Source: Rhizobium sp. Q54
Lineage (GTDB): Bacteria > Pseudomonadota > Alphaproteobacteria > Rhizobiales > Xanthobacteraceae
Assembly: GCA_945870035.1 (NCBI GenBank)
Contig: CAMBQQ010000027.1
Coordinates: forward strand, 1-43,338
Reading direction: 5' to 3'
DNA length: 43,338 nt
The position numbers and the translations under genes were made by a program. The first letter of the stretch is position 1. Each line of letters begins with the position of its first letter. Below the pieces are notes generated by a model. It was not told the DNA's origin and did not search any database. It saw only the letters and a program-made list of their open reading frames with translations. Below, one piece after another: positions 9,689 to 18,139 of this stretch.

Positions 9689-10531
9689 ATGGCGCGCCGC
9701 CTTCTGAACGATGAGCCGGTCTCAAAGCTGGCCGCCTGGTCGTCCCGGCTGGCAGTGTTCGCGCTGGCCGTGGCGGCCCTGTCGGTCGTGATCCTGCGCT
9801 CCGGCCTTCTCGAGATTGGCCCGTCGCTGGCCACTTTCGCCGCGGCTTTGGTCTGCGCGGGAATGGCCATCGTTCTGGCGCTGCTGTCGTTTATCGTGAT
9901 CTGGCGGCACGGCCTCACCGGCCTTGGCCGCTCCCTGCTCGGCCTTGTGCTGGGCGCGGCGCTGCTCGCATATCCTGCCTATCTCGCGCAGCGCGCCTGG
10001 CGCTATCCGCAAATCTACGATGTCAGCACCGATGCCGCCAACCCGCCGCGCTATATCGCGCTGGCGGCGCAACGCCCGAAGGACCGCATCGTCTATTCCG
10101 CAGCCGCCGCGCCGCTGCAACGCGCCGCCTATCCCGACATCGTGCCGCTGCAACTGACGCTGCCGCTGCGCTCGACCTACGACGTGGTGACCGGCGTGCT
10201 CAACAAGCGCAAGCAGGTTTTCGTCGAAAGCATGGGGCCGACCGTCAACCGCCGCGAGGCCGTGATCGAATACACGGCGCGCACACCTTTGATGGGTTTC
10301 CGAGACGACATCGTCATCCGCATCACCGCTGTGGGCAACAACGCCTCGCGCGTCGATCTGCGCTCGGCCTCGCGCTACGGCACGCACGACCTCGGCGCCA
10401 ATGCGGCGCGGCTGCGCACCTTGCTGGAAGAGATCGACGAGGCCTCCGGCAACGCGCCGGAACCGAAGCCCGAACCGGTGCCGGCGAAAAAACCGCCGCC
10501 GAAGCGGCCGGCACAGAAGCCGAAGACGTAA
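9689..10531 (+). CDS. DUF1499 family membrane protein
   Basis: A 280-residue protein with three predicted transmembrane segments in the first 110 residues (LAVFALAVAALSVVIL, ATFAAALVCAGMAIVLALL and SLLGLVLGAALLAYPAYLA). A soluble domain of about 140 residues matches the DUF1499 pattern: YDVSTDAANPP near its start and VIEYTARTPLMGFRDDIVIRI followed by VDLRSASRYGTHDLGANAAR near its end. The C-terminus is a Pro/Lys-rich tail. The final block is the family hallmark. The biochemical role of DUF1499 proteins is not established. Upstream an ordinary intergenic gap separates it from the 53-residue gene. Confidence 0.88.
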   Translation: MARRLLNDEPVSKLAAWSSRLAVFALAVAALSVVILRSGLLEIGPSLATFAAALVCAGMAIVLALLSFIVIWRHGLTGLGRSLLGLVLGAALLAYPAYLAQRAWRYPQIYDVSTDAANPPRYIALAAQRPKDRIVYSAAAAPLQRAAYPDIVPLQLTLPLRSTYDVVTGVLNKRKQVFVESMGPTVNRREAVIEYTARTPLMGFRDDIVIRITAVGNNASRVDLRSASRYGTHDLGANAARLRTLLEEIDEASGNAPEPKPEPVPAKKPPPKRPAQKPKT

Positions 10532-10541
10532 GTCGGGTTAC

Positions 10542-10697
10542 TCTCTTCACCTCTCCCATAGGGAGAGGTCGGATCGCCGTAAGCGCGTTGACGCGCGTCT
10601 TCGACGCGCTATGGCGATCCGGGTGAGGGGTTAAGGACTATCGAGAGTCACTTGCCCCCTCACCCTAACCCTCTCCCCCAAGGGGAGAGGGAGCCGG
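10542..10697. repeat. Modular multi-hairpin repeat, copy 2
   Basis: Same flanking modules as 7350-7473, but the central part is replaced by a larger nested hairpin. CGGATCGCC (10570-10578) pairs with GGCGATCCG (10613-10621), with a second GC-rich stem inside. The element fills the space between the converging 3' ends of the DUF1499 and MBL-fold genes, a position suited to bidirectional termination. Confidence 0.85.
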
Positions 10698-10719
10698 CCG
10701 TGCCCCTGGCAATGCCTCA

Positions 10720-11631
10720 TCACGCCAACCGGTACTCGCCATCGATCGACGGCGCGCCATCGGTGACGACCGCGCCGCGCGCCACCAGATCTTCCATATG
10801 CGCCAGCACCGACATGCCGGCGGCGCCCGTCAGCCGCGGATCGATGCCGATATAGATCGCGCGCACGATGGACGGAATGTCGGTGGCGCCTTTGCCGAGG
10901 CGGTGCAGGATCGAGGCTTCGCGCGCCATGCGATGAAGGATGTAATAATTGACGAAGCGGTTGGCGTCGCCAATGGCCGGACCGTGGCCGGGGAAATAGA
11001 CCTGCTCGGAGCGCTTGGCCAGCTTGTAGAGCGAGGCCATGTAATCGCTCATCGCGCCATCCGGCGGCGCGACGATGGTGGTCGCCCAGGCCATGACATG
11101 ATCGCCGACGAAAATCGCGTTGGCTTCCTTGTAGGCGAACGCCATGTGATTGGCGGTGTGACCCGGCGTGGCGATGGCCTCGATGGTGAAGCCATCGCCT
11201 TGCACAACGTCGCCGTCTTTCAGAAAAACATCGGGCACGAAGTCTCGGTCGCCGCTGGAATCGAGCGGGTTGTTTTCGCCGATATGGAGGGGCCGCGCGG
11301 CGCGATGAATGCCTTCGGCGTAGACGGTGGCGCCGGTGGCGTGTTTCACCGCCGGCACCGCCGGCGAATGGTCGCGATGGGTGTGGGTAACGAAGATGTG
11401 CGTCACGTTTTCGCCGCGCACGGCGTCGAGCAAAGCGCCGATATGCGCCGGATCGTCCGGACCGGGATCGACAATGGCGACGTTGCCGGTGCCGATGATG
11501 TAGCTGATCGTGCCCTTGAAAGTGAACGGGCCCGGATTATTGGCCATGATCCGCCGCACGCCGGGCATCGGCGCATCGACCGTGTCCGGCGCGAGATCGA
11601 GATTTTTGTCGTAGAAGATATCGTCGGCCAT
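10720..11631 (-). CDS. MBL-fold metallo-hydrolase (LACTB2/RNase Z-like)
   Basis: A 303-residue metallo-beta-lactamase-fold protein. The zinc motif H83-T-H85-R-D87-H88 is intact, with DPGPDDPAH before it and the later ligands PGHTANH and VGDHVMAW. A C-terminal helical segment of about 60 residues resembles the winged-helix tail of the LACTB2 group. Known relatives are hydrolases of thioesters, lactones or RNA, so the substrate is open. An in-frame start at 11712 would add 27 residues encoded by a palindromic repeat (reading KAWMAGTSPAMTE), a common annotation artefact. I chose the ATG at 11631. It lies downstream of the sugar-acid dehydratase on the same strand; a lactonase role would fit that pathway, but this is a guess. 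Confidence 0.85.
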   Translation of the reverse strand: MADDIFYDKNLDLAPDTVDAPMPGVRRIMANNPGPFTFKGTISYIIGTGNVAIVDPGPDDPAHIGALLDAVRGENVTHIFVTHTHRDHSPAVPAVKHATGATVYAEGIHRAARPLHIGENNPLDSSGDRDFVPDVFLKDGDVVQGDGFTIEAIATPGHTANHMAFAYKEANAIFVGDHVMAWATTIVAPPDGAMSDYMASLYKLAKRSEQVYFPGHGPAIGDANRFVNYYILHRMAREASILHRLGKGATDIPSIVRAIYIGIDPRLTGAAGMSVLAHMEDLVARGAVVTDGAPSIDGEYRLA

Positions 11632-11641
11632 CGATCCACTT

Positions 11642-11708
11642 TCCGTCATGGCCGGACTTGTTCCGGCCATCCACGCCTTGCCCGCATAGAGCAAGAAAGA
11701 CGTGGATG
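11642..11708. repeat. Inverted copy of the GGCCGGG-type repeat with an added stem
   Basis: 11642-11678 is the reverse complement of the unit at 7295-7331, with some changes. A second pair, CATCCACG (11669-11676) and CGTGGATG (11701-11708), closes a further hairpin. It separates the MBL-fold gene from the dehydratase gene and could reduce read-through between them. Confidence 0.75.
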
Positions 11709-11732
11709 CCATAGATCAATGGTGGCGGGGGA

Positions 11733-13457
11733 TCAATGTATCTCCGGCTCCGGCACCTTGCCGGCCTTGGCGAGGAAGTCGAAATCGCAGCCGTCGTCGG
11801 CCTGGCCGATATGTTCGGAAAACAGCGCGCCGTAGCCGCGCGGATATTTCGGCGCCGGCGGAATCCATGAAGCCTTGCGGCGCACCATTTCCTCATCGCT
11901 GACGTGCAGATGAATGGTGCGCGCCGGAATATCGACCTCGATCTCGTCGCCGGTCTGCACGAAAGCCAGCGGGCCACCGACGAAACTCTCCGGCGCGACA
12001 TGCAGGATGCAGGCGCCGTAGCTGGTGCCGCTCATGCGCGCGTCGGAAATGCGCAGCATGTCGCGCACGCCCTGCTTCACCAGTTTTTTCGGGATCGGCA
12101 GCATGCCCCATTCCGGCATGCCGGGGCCGCCCTGCGGGCCTGAGTTCTTGAGAACGAGAATATGATCGGCGGTGACGTCGAGATCGTCACGTTCGACCTC
12201 GCGCGACATCTCGTCATAGTTCTCGAAAGCGATCACCTTGCCGCGATGCTTGTGCAGGCGCTTCTCGGCCGCCGATGGCTTCATCACGCAGCCGCGCGGC
12301 GCCAGATTGCCGCGCAACACGGCGGTGGCGCCATCGCTGTTGACCGGATCGTTGAGCGATTTGATGACGTCAGTGTTGTAGACCGCCGCATCGGCGATGT
12401 TGTCGGCCACGGTCTTGCCACTGACCGTCATTTGCGACGTGTCGAGCACGCTGCGCAATTGCACCATCAGCGCCTTGAGACCGCCGGCGTAATAGAAGTC
12501 CTCCATCAGGAACGCGCCCGACGGCCGCACATTGGCGATGACAGGCACCTCGCGCGAGATTTCGTCGAAGCGGTTCATGTCGAGCGGAATGCCGGCGCGG
12601 CGCGCAATGGCGACGAGATGGATGATGCAATTGGTCGAGCCGGCCATCGCCATGTGCACCTTGATGGCGTTGTCGACCGAGCCCTTGGTGATGATCTTGT
12701 CCGGCGTCAGATCGTCCCACACCATGTCGACGATGCGGCGGCCGGACGCGATCGCCATGCGGGAGTGACCGGCGTCCGGCGCCGGGATCGACGACGCCCC
12801 GGGCAGCGTGAAGCCGAGCGCCTCGGCGACCGCCATCATGGTCGCGGCCGTGCCCATGGTCATGCAGGTGCCGAACGAACGGGCGATGCCGCCTTCGATT
12901 TCCTGCCATTGCTCCTCGGTGATCTTGCCGGCGCGCTTCTCGTCCCAGTATTTCCAGGTATCGGAGCCGGAGCCGAGCACCTGGCCGTGCCAGTTGCCGC
13001 GCAGCATGGGGCCTGCCGGCATGAATATCGCCGGCACGCCCATCGAGATCGCGCCCATCAACAAGCCCGGCGTGGTCTTGTCGCAACCGCCAAGCAGCAC
13101 CGCGCCATCGATCGGATGGCTGCGCAACAGTTCCTCGACTTCCATCGCCAGCATGTTGCGATAAAGCATCGTCGTCGGCTTGACGAAAGACTCCGACAGC
13201 GACATCGCCGGCAATTCGAGCGGGAATCCACCGGCCTGCAGAACGCCGCGCTTTACCTCTTCGGCGCGCGTGCGCAGATGAACATGGCACGGATTGATAT
13301 CGCTCCAGGTGTTGATGATGCCGATGACCGGCTTCGATCCCCAATCGACCGAGTCATAACCGATCTGGCGCAGGCGCGAGCGGTGACCAAACGAACGCAG
13401 GTCGTTGACGCCGAGCCAGCGATGGCTGCGGAGTTGTTCAGGAGTCTTGCGGGTCAT
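11733..13457 (-). CDS. IlvD/EDD-family sugar-acid dehydratase (L-arabinonate dehydratase-like)
   Basis: A 574-residue Fe-S dehydratase. The three cluster cysteines are at 57 (DINPCH), 125 (GGCDKTTPG) and 198 (GTCMTMGTA), close to the spacing known for pentonate/hexonate dehydratases such as L-arabinonate dehydratase. The serine of M-S-G-T-S-Y-G near residue 486 is the expected catalytic base. Its length and the SSIPAPDAGHSRMA block set it apart from true IlvD. It should convert an aldonic acid to the 2-keto-3-deoxy acid. The KDGal kinase and KDPGal aldolase in the same locus favour D-galactonate or a similar acid. It lies 30 bp downstream of the TRAP permease gene, in the same operon. Confidence 0.88.
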   Translation of the reverse strand: MTRKTPEQLRSHRWLGVNDLRSFGHRSRLRQIGYDSVDWGSKPVIGIINTWSDINPCHVHLRTRAEEVKRGVLQAGGFPLELPAMSLSESFVKPTTMLYRNMLAMEVEELLRSHPIDGAVLLGGCDKTTPGLLMGAISMGVPAIFMPAGPMLRGNWHGQVLGSGSDTWKYWDEKRAGKITEEQWQEIEGGIARSFGTCMTMGTAATMMAVAEALGFTLPGASSIPAPDAGHSRMAIASGRRIVDMVWDDLTPDKIITKGSVDNAIKVHMAMAGSTNCIIHLVAIARRAGIPLDMNRFDEISREVPVIANVRPSGAFLMEDFYYAGGLKALMVQLRSVLDTSQMTVSGKTVADNIADAAVYNTDVIKSLNDPVNSDGATAVLRGNLAPRGCVMKPSAAEKRLHKHRGKVIAFENYDEMSREVERDDLDVTADHILVLKNSGPQGGPGMPEWGMLPIPKKLVKQGVRDMLRISDARMSGTSYGACILHVAPESFVGGPLAFVQTGDEIEVDIPARTIHLHVSDEEMVRRKASWIPPAPKYPRGYGALFSEHIGQADDGCDFDFLAKAGKVPEPEIH

Positions 13458-13487
13458 GAATGAACTTCTTGGGTTTGTTGGAAACGG

Positions 13488-15356
13488 TTATTCGGCGGCG
13501 GGCTGTGCCGCGGCGTTCGATCGGCTCAGCCATTGCGTGCCGAAGACGGCCACGAACAGCACCGCACCGGCGATATCGGTGACGATGCCCGGCTTGATCA
13601 GCAGCAATCCTGCCGTCACCAAGGCAATGCGCTGCCACATCGCCGCATGAGTGAGGAAGTAGCCCTGCAATCCGGCGGAGAAGAACAGCACACCGGCCGA
13701 GGCGGTAACGCAGGACGACAGAATCGTCGGCCAGTCGCCGATCATCAGCAAAGCCGGCTCATAGACGAACATAAAGGGAATGATGAAGCCGGCGGCGCCG
13801 ATTTTTACCGCCGCCCAGCCGCTCGACCAGATATCGGATTTCGCCAGCCCGGACGCTGCGTAGACCGCGAGCGCGACCGGCGGCGTAATCGCCGACAGAA
13901 TGGCGAAGTAGAAGGCGAACATGTGCGCCGCCGGCGTGACGACGCCGAGCTTGATCAAGGCCGGAACTAGGAGCGCGGTCATGATGATATAGGCCGGCGT
14001 GGTCGGAATCCCCATGCCGAGGATAATGCCGGCGGCCATCGTCAGGATCAGCGCAAGCAGCAAGGTCTCCTGCGCCAGCCCGACGACGAACTGGCTGAAC
14101 ACGATGCCGAGACCAGACAACGTCACAACGCCGATGACGATGCCGGCGCAGGCGCAGGCCAGCGCCACTGCGAGCGTGCTTTTGGCGCCATCCGCCAGCG
14201 CTTCGATGACATTGCGGACGGTGACAAAGCCGCGCGTGGTCTTGCGGAGATAGGCGACCGGGAAACACGACAGCGTTCCGGCGAGCGCCGCCATCGGCGC
14301 GCTGTAGCCGGCATACATCACCACCAGGATAACCAGCGCCGGCAGGAACAAATGACCGTGCTCGCGCATCACCACGCCGAGCTTCGGCAGCTCATCGCGC
14401 GGAATGCCGACCAGCCCGCGCCGCTTGGCCTCGAAATGGACCGTGGCGAAGCAGGAAATGTAGAACAGAAAAGACGGGATCAAGGCCCACAGGATGATCT
14501 GACCGTAGGAAACCGCGAGAAATTCCGCCATCACGAAGGCGGCGGCGCCCATGATCGGCGGCATCAATTGGCCGCCTGTCGAGGCGACGGCTTCGACGCC
14601 CGCGGCAAACGCCGGCTTGAATCCGGTGCGCTTCATCAACGGAATGGAGATCGGGCCCGTCACCATGACGTTGGCAACGGCGCTGCCGGAAATGGTGCCG
14701 AACAGGCTCGATGACACGATGGCGACCTTGCCGGGCCCGCCGGCAGTATGGCCGGTCAGCGCCATGGCGAAATTCATGAACAACTGGCCGGTGCCGGTAC
14801 GCTCCATGAAAGCGCCGAACACCACGAAGATCAGCACATAGGTTGCCGACACCGACAGCGGAATGCCGAAGATGCCTTCGGTCGTCATGTAAAGCTGGTC
14901 GAGCAGGCGCATCGGCTCGAGTTGCGCAATGAACAGGCCGTAAACCAGAAACACCAATGCGGTGATCGGCAGCGCCCAGCCGATAACACGGCGCGTCGCT
15001 TCTACGATGATGGCCACCAGCACCACCGCCAGAACCATATCGGCGATGCTCAGATCGTCGATGTAGTAGATGCGGTTGACGACATAATTGTAATTGACGA
15101 ACAGGTACAAAATCGGAGTCGCCGACACCGCCAGCAACAGATAGTCGAGATAGCTCGGCGGCAGGCCTTCCTGCGACGACAGCCGCCGGTACAGCAGGAA
15201 TGTCAGCACCAGCGCGAACAGCAGATGCGTGCCGCGGAAGATGATCGCTTCAGGCGTCCCGAATGCGATCGCCCACATATGATAGAGCGCCATCACGACG
15301 GCGATTACCGTTATGGCGGCATGCACAACACCGCGATGGGTCAGATCGAGTTTCAT
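13488..15356 (-). CDS. TRAP transporter fused permease subunit (TAXI type)
   Basis: A 622-residue polytopic membrane protein that joins the small (DctQ-like, about residues 1-100) and large (DctM-like) permease parts. This is the usual arrangement for TAXI-type TRAP transporters. Hydrophobic helices run throughout. DctM landmarks are present, such as GTISGSAVANVMVTG, ASTGGQLMPPIMGAAAFVMAE and LGMGIPTTPAYIIMTALLVP. It works with the binding protein encoded just upstream to import an organic acid using an ion gradient. The locus suggests an aldonic acid as substrate. A 10-bp hairpin separates it from the binding-protein gene. Confidence 0.93.
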   Translation of the reverse strand: MKLDLTHRGVVHAAITVIAVVMALYHMWAIAFGTPEAIIFRGTHLLFALVLTFLLYRRLSSQEGLPPSYLDYLLLAVSATPILYLFVNYNYVVNRIYYIDDLSIADMVLAVVLVAIIVEATRRVIGWALPITALVFLVYGLFIAQLEPMRLLDQLYMTTEGIFGIPLSVSATYVLIFVVFGAFMERTGTGQLFMNFAMALTGHTAGGPGKVAIVSSSLFGTISGSAVANVMVTGPISIPLMKRTGFKPAFAAGVEAVASTGGQLMPPIMGAAAFVMAEFLAVSYGQIILWALIPSFLFYISCFATVHFEAKRRGLVGIPRDELPKLGVVMREHGHLFLPALVILVVMYAGYSAPMAALAGTLSCFPVAYLRKTTRGFVTVRNVIEALADGAKSTLAVALACACAGIVIGVVTLSGLGIVFSQFVVGLAQETLLLALILTMAAGIILGMGIPTTPAYIIMTALLVPALIKLGVVTPAAHMFAFYFAILSAITPPVALAVYAASGLAKSDIWSSGWAAVKIGAAGFIIPFMFVYEPALLMIGDWPTILSSCVTASAGVLFFSAGLQGYFLTHAAMWQRIALVTAGLLLIKPGIVTDIAGAVLFVAVFGTQWLSRSNAAAQPAAE

Positions 15357-15386
15357 GGACGTTCTGCTTCGGTGGCCGAAAGGTCG

Positions 15387-15425
15387 AAAAACGGGACGAC
15401 CGGCGTGACGAACGCCACGCCGGTC
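15387..15425 (-). promoter_or_regulatory. Intercistronic hairpin between the TRAP binding-protein and permease genes
   Basis: On the minus strand GACCGGCGTG pairs perfectly with CACGCCGGTC (15416-15425 and 15398-15407, 8-nt loop). It is followed after six bases by five U (15387-15391). It sits after the binding-protein stop codon and before the permease start, where a partial terminator or RNase barrier would keep binding-protein expression above permease expression. Confidence 0.7.
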
Positions 15426-15445
15426 TTTGGTTCAGATTCTGGGGA

Positions 15446-16396
15446 TCATTTCGACTTCACGGTGATCCCGGCTTCTTTGTAGAACTTCGCCGCGCCCGGA
15501 TGGAACGGCACGCCGATGTCCTCAGCCATCTCCTTCGGCGTCACGCTGGCAATGCTCTTGTTGACGGAGCCCAGCGTCTTGACGTTGTCGGCGATGGTCT
15601 TGGTCATGGTGTAGACCTGATCGGCCGGCAGCTTGCACGACACGACGAGATGCGTGGCGTAGCCAATCACCTTCACGTCGGCATCCTGCTTCGGATAGGT
15701 GCCTTTGGGCACTGTCACCAGCGTGTAGCCCGGGTTGAGCTTTTTCATTTCCGGCAGGCTGCTCGACAGGTCGAGCAGCTTGATGTCGCGGGCAGAGGCC
15801 AGATCCATCACCGCGCCGGACGGAATCGCGGTGCCGAGGCCGAAAGCCGCCGCATGGCCGTCCTTCACCTGGGCGACGGAGTCGGTATAGGAGACGAAGC
15901 TCGCCTTGACGTCGTTGTAGCTCAAACCGTTGACCTTCAGCAGTTGGCCGGTGATCAGCTCACCGGTGTTGCCGCGCGGCTGCGTCGAGACACCCTTGCC
16001 CTTCAGATCCTTGACCGAGTTGACGCCAGCATTGGCCGGCACCACGAGCTGATAATATTGCGGATACAAGGTCGCCAGGTTGCACACATTGCTGGTCGCC
16101 TTGGGGAACGGCGCATTGCCGGCAAGACCGTCGACGGTCGAGATCGAGTTGCCGAAGCCGATATCGGCCTTGCCTTCGTCGACGCCGCGCACATTGGCGA
16201 TGCCGGCGCCCGGCAACGACTGGACGTTCACGCCGGGAATGGCCTTCTCCCACAGATCCTTGAGCTGGCCGCCGAGCGGCACCCAGACGCCGCCTTGTGG
16301 GCCGGTCATCAGTTTGAGATCGGCCGCGAGGGCCGGAGCAGCGATAGTCAGAGCAAGTCCGAATGCGAGGCCGGTCGCTTTAAGCGAGGTCTTCAT
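15446..16396 (-). CDS. TAXI-family TRAP transporter solute-binding protein
   Basis: A 316-residue periplasmic protein with a clear Sec signal (MKTSLKATGLAFGLALTIAA, cleaved after ALA at about residue 24). The mature N-terminus LKLMTGPQGGVWVPLGGQLKDL and the blocks LPGAGIANVRGVDEGKADIGFG and LYPQYYQLVVPANAGVNSVKDLKGK are typical of TAXI binding proteins. The ATG at 16396 has an excellent ribosome-binding site (GGAGGAGA); a longer in-frame start at 16444 was rejected. It is the first gene of the leftward operon (binding protein, permease, dehydratase). The ligand is probably the aldonic acid catabolised by the locus. Confidence 0.93.
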   Translation of the reverse strand: MKTSLKATGLAFGLALTIAAPALAADLKLMTGPQGGVWVPLGGQLKDLWEKAIPGVNVQSLPGAGIANVRGVDEGKADIGFGNSISTVDGLAGNAPFPKATSNVCNLATLYPQYYQLVVPANAGVNSVKDLKGKGVSTQPRGNTGELITGQLLKVNGLSYNDVKASFVSYTDSVAQVKDGHAAAFGLGTAIPSGAVMDLASARDIKLLDLSSSLPEMKKLNPGYTLVTVPKGTYPKQDADVKVIGYATHLVVSCKLPADQVYTMTKTIADNVKTLGSVNKSIASVTPKEMAEDIGVPFHPGAAKFYKEAGITVKSK

Positions 16397-16459
16397 GATT
16401 GTCTCCTCCACGCCCGCCGCTTGAATGCGGGGGCAAATCTTCAAATCACCTTGGGTGGC

Positions 16460-16507
16460 GCGTTGTTATTTCCCAGCCGTCAACATACTGGGACGACAGG
16501 GTAACGC
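16460..16507. promoter_or_regulatory. Divergent promoter region with a candidate operator dyad
   Basis: The 230 bp between the divergent binding-protein and RraA-like genes (16397-16626) must carry both promoters. Inside it, CCCAG (16472-16476) and CTGGG (16488-16492) form an inverted repeat, roughly flanked by GCGTT (16460-16464) and AACGC (16503-16507). A TTGACA at 16528-16533 could be a rightward -35 element, although no clear -10 follows. The GntR regulator encoded downstream is the likely binder. Weak evidence. Confidence 0.3.
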
Positions 16508-16626
16508 ACAAGTCTATTTTACAACTCTTGACAACAATGAACTAAAAAGAACAAGTGGCTGACCGGCAAACTCTGCAAGGCGAAAGCCAAGAGCAGAACC
16601 AAGAGCAAGGACCAAGGGCGGGAACA

Positions 16627-17349
16627 ATGCGCGACAGCACCAAATCCAAACTCGAGACGATCTCGACCGCCACATTGACCACGGTGCTGTTCAAGCGCGG
16701 CTTCCGCAACACCTTCATCGCCGGCATTCACCGCATCCAGAGCGGCGACGAATCCAAGCCTTTGCCGAACATGGTCGGCCCGGCCTATACTTTGCGCTAT
16801 ATCCCGGCGCGCGAGGACCTCGACCATCTCGGCGTTTTCGAGGACCGCAGCCACCCGCAGCGCAAGGGCGTCGAAGAATGCCCGCCCGGCCATGTCTTCG
16901 TCATCGACAGCCGGCGCAATTATTCGGCCGCCTCGGCCGGCAACATCCTGCTGGCGCGGCTGTGGAAGCGCGGCGCCGCCGGCATCGTCACCGATGGCGG
17001 CTTCCGCGACACGCCGGAAATCGCGGCAACACCCTTCCCGGCCTATCACGCCCATCCGGCCGCGCCGACCAACCTGATCCACCATCACGCCGTCGATCTC
17101 AACGTGCCGATCGGCTGCGGCGAAGTCCCGGTGTTTCCCGGCGACATCCTGGTCGGCGACGGCGAAGGCGTCGTGGTCATTCCGGCGAATATCGCCGATG
17201 ACGTCGCCGACGAGGCGTTCGAGCAGACCGTGTTCGAGGACTTCGTGCAGGAGAAGGTCAACGAAGGCCGCGGCATTTTCGGCCTCTATCCGCCGAACCC
17301 GGAAGCGAAAGCAGAATTCGCCAAGTGGCGGGCGGCGGCGAAACGCTGA
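16627..17349 (+). CDS. RraA-like family protein (HMG/CHA-aldolase fold)
   Basis: A 240-residue protein of the RraA/class II pyruvate-aldolase-like family. The active-site signature is kept: G-N-I-L-L-A-R (105-111), then K-R-G-A-A-G-I-V-T-D-G-G-F-R127-D128. In known 4-hydroxy-4-methyl-2-oxoglutarate aldolases this arginine binds substrate and the aspartate holds the metal. Such proteins are often labelled RNase E regulators, but the intact R-D pair and the catabolic context favour an aldolase or lyase on a 2-keto acid. The ATG at 16627 is preferred; an in-frame GTG at 16555 would add a Gln/Glu-rich leader with no counterpart I know. First gene of the rightward operon. Confidence 0.8.
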   Translation: MRDSTKSKLETISTATLTTVLFKRGFRNTFIAGIHRIQSGDESKPLPNMVGPAYTLRYIPAREDLDHLGVFEDRSHPQRKGVEECPPGHVFVIDSRRNYSAASAGNILLARLWKRGAAGIVTDGGFRDTPEIAATPFPAYHAHPAAPTNLIHHHAVDLNVPIGCGEVPVFPGDILVGDGEGVVVIPANIADDVADEAFEQTVFEDFVQEKVNEGRGIFGLYPPNPEAKAEFAKWRAAAKR

Positions 17350-17364
17350 CGGAGACCAAAGGGC

Positions 17365-18132
17365 ATGGAGCCAGCACGGTCTGCAACGCCCGCGCCGCTT
17401 GGCGACAGCAAGGTTGCTTTAGGCGACGCCAAAGCGCCTTGGGGCGAGGCCAAGCGCAGCGCCGGCATCTATCAGCACATCTTTGAAATCATCATCGCCG
17501 GCGAATTCGCCGTCAATGCGCGGTTGCCGTCGGAGACCGAACTGGCGCAACGCTTCGGCGCGTCGCGGCCGGTGGTGCGCGAGGCTTTGGCACGGCTGCG
17601 CGACGACGGCATCATCGTGTCGCGGCAGGGCTCCGGCAGTTATGTGAAGCGGCGGCCGGATATTGCGGTGTTGCGCTTCGTGCCGGTGTCATCGATCGCC
17701 GATATTCAGCGCTGCTTTGAATTCCGGCACGGGCTGGAAGGCATTGCCGCGTCTCTCGCCGCCGAACGCTGGGAAGACAGCGACCTCGCCGAAATCCGCG
17801 CCGCCTTCGGCGCGCTCGAAGAATCGGCGAGCGACTTCAAGGCCGGCGTCGATGCCGACGAACGCTTCCACATGGCCATCGCCAAGGCGACGCACAATGC
17901 CTATCACATCTCAGTGCAAAGCTCGTTGCAGCCGCACATCGTGTTTGGCATGAGCCTGACGCGCAATCTGTCTTTATTGCGCACGGCCGAACGCCTGCGC
18001 GAGGTGCAGGACGAGCACCGCGCCATCCTGGACGCTATTGCCGCACGCGACGCTGACGCGGCGCGCACAACAATGCAGCGTCACATCGACAACGCCCGCC
18101 GCCGCATGTTCGAAAACGCATCGGCGGCTTAA
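17365..18132 (+). CDS. GntR-family regulator, FadR subgroup (FCD domain)
   Basis: A 255-residue transcription factor. After a short leader with imperfect repeats (GDSKVALGDAKAPWGEAK) comes the winged helix-turn-helix (about residues 33-100), with the GntR core LPSETELAQRFGASRPVVRE and wing GSGSYV. The all-helical FCD ligand domain follows (about 108-245), with the metal-site pattern DADERFHMAIAKATHN and later histidines. FCD regulators usually bind small carboxylic acids. This one lies 15 bp after the RraA-like gene and before the exporter and kinase genes, so it most likely controls both arms of the locus from the divergent region. Confidence 0.92.
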   Translation: MEPARSATPAPLGDSKVALGDAKAPWGEAKRSAGIYQHIFEIIIAGEFAVNARLPSETELAQRFGASRPVVREALARLRDDGIIVSRQGSGSYVKRRPDIAVLRFVPVSSIADIQRCFEFRHGLEGIAASLAAERWEDSDLAEIRAAFGALEESASDFKAGVDADERFHMAIAKATHNAYHISVQSSLQPHIVFGMSLTRNLSLLRTAERLREVQDEHRAILDAIAARDADAARTTMQRHIDNARRRMFENASAA

Positions 18133-18139
18133 GACAAGC

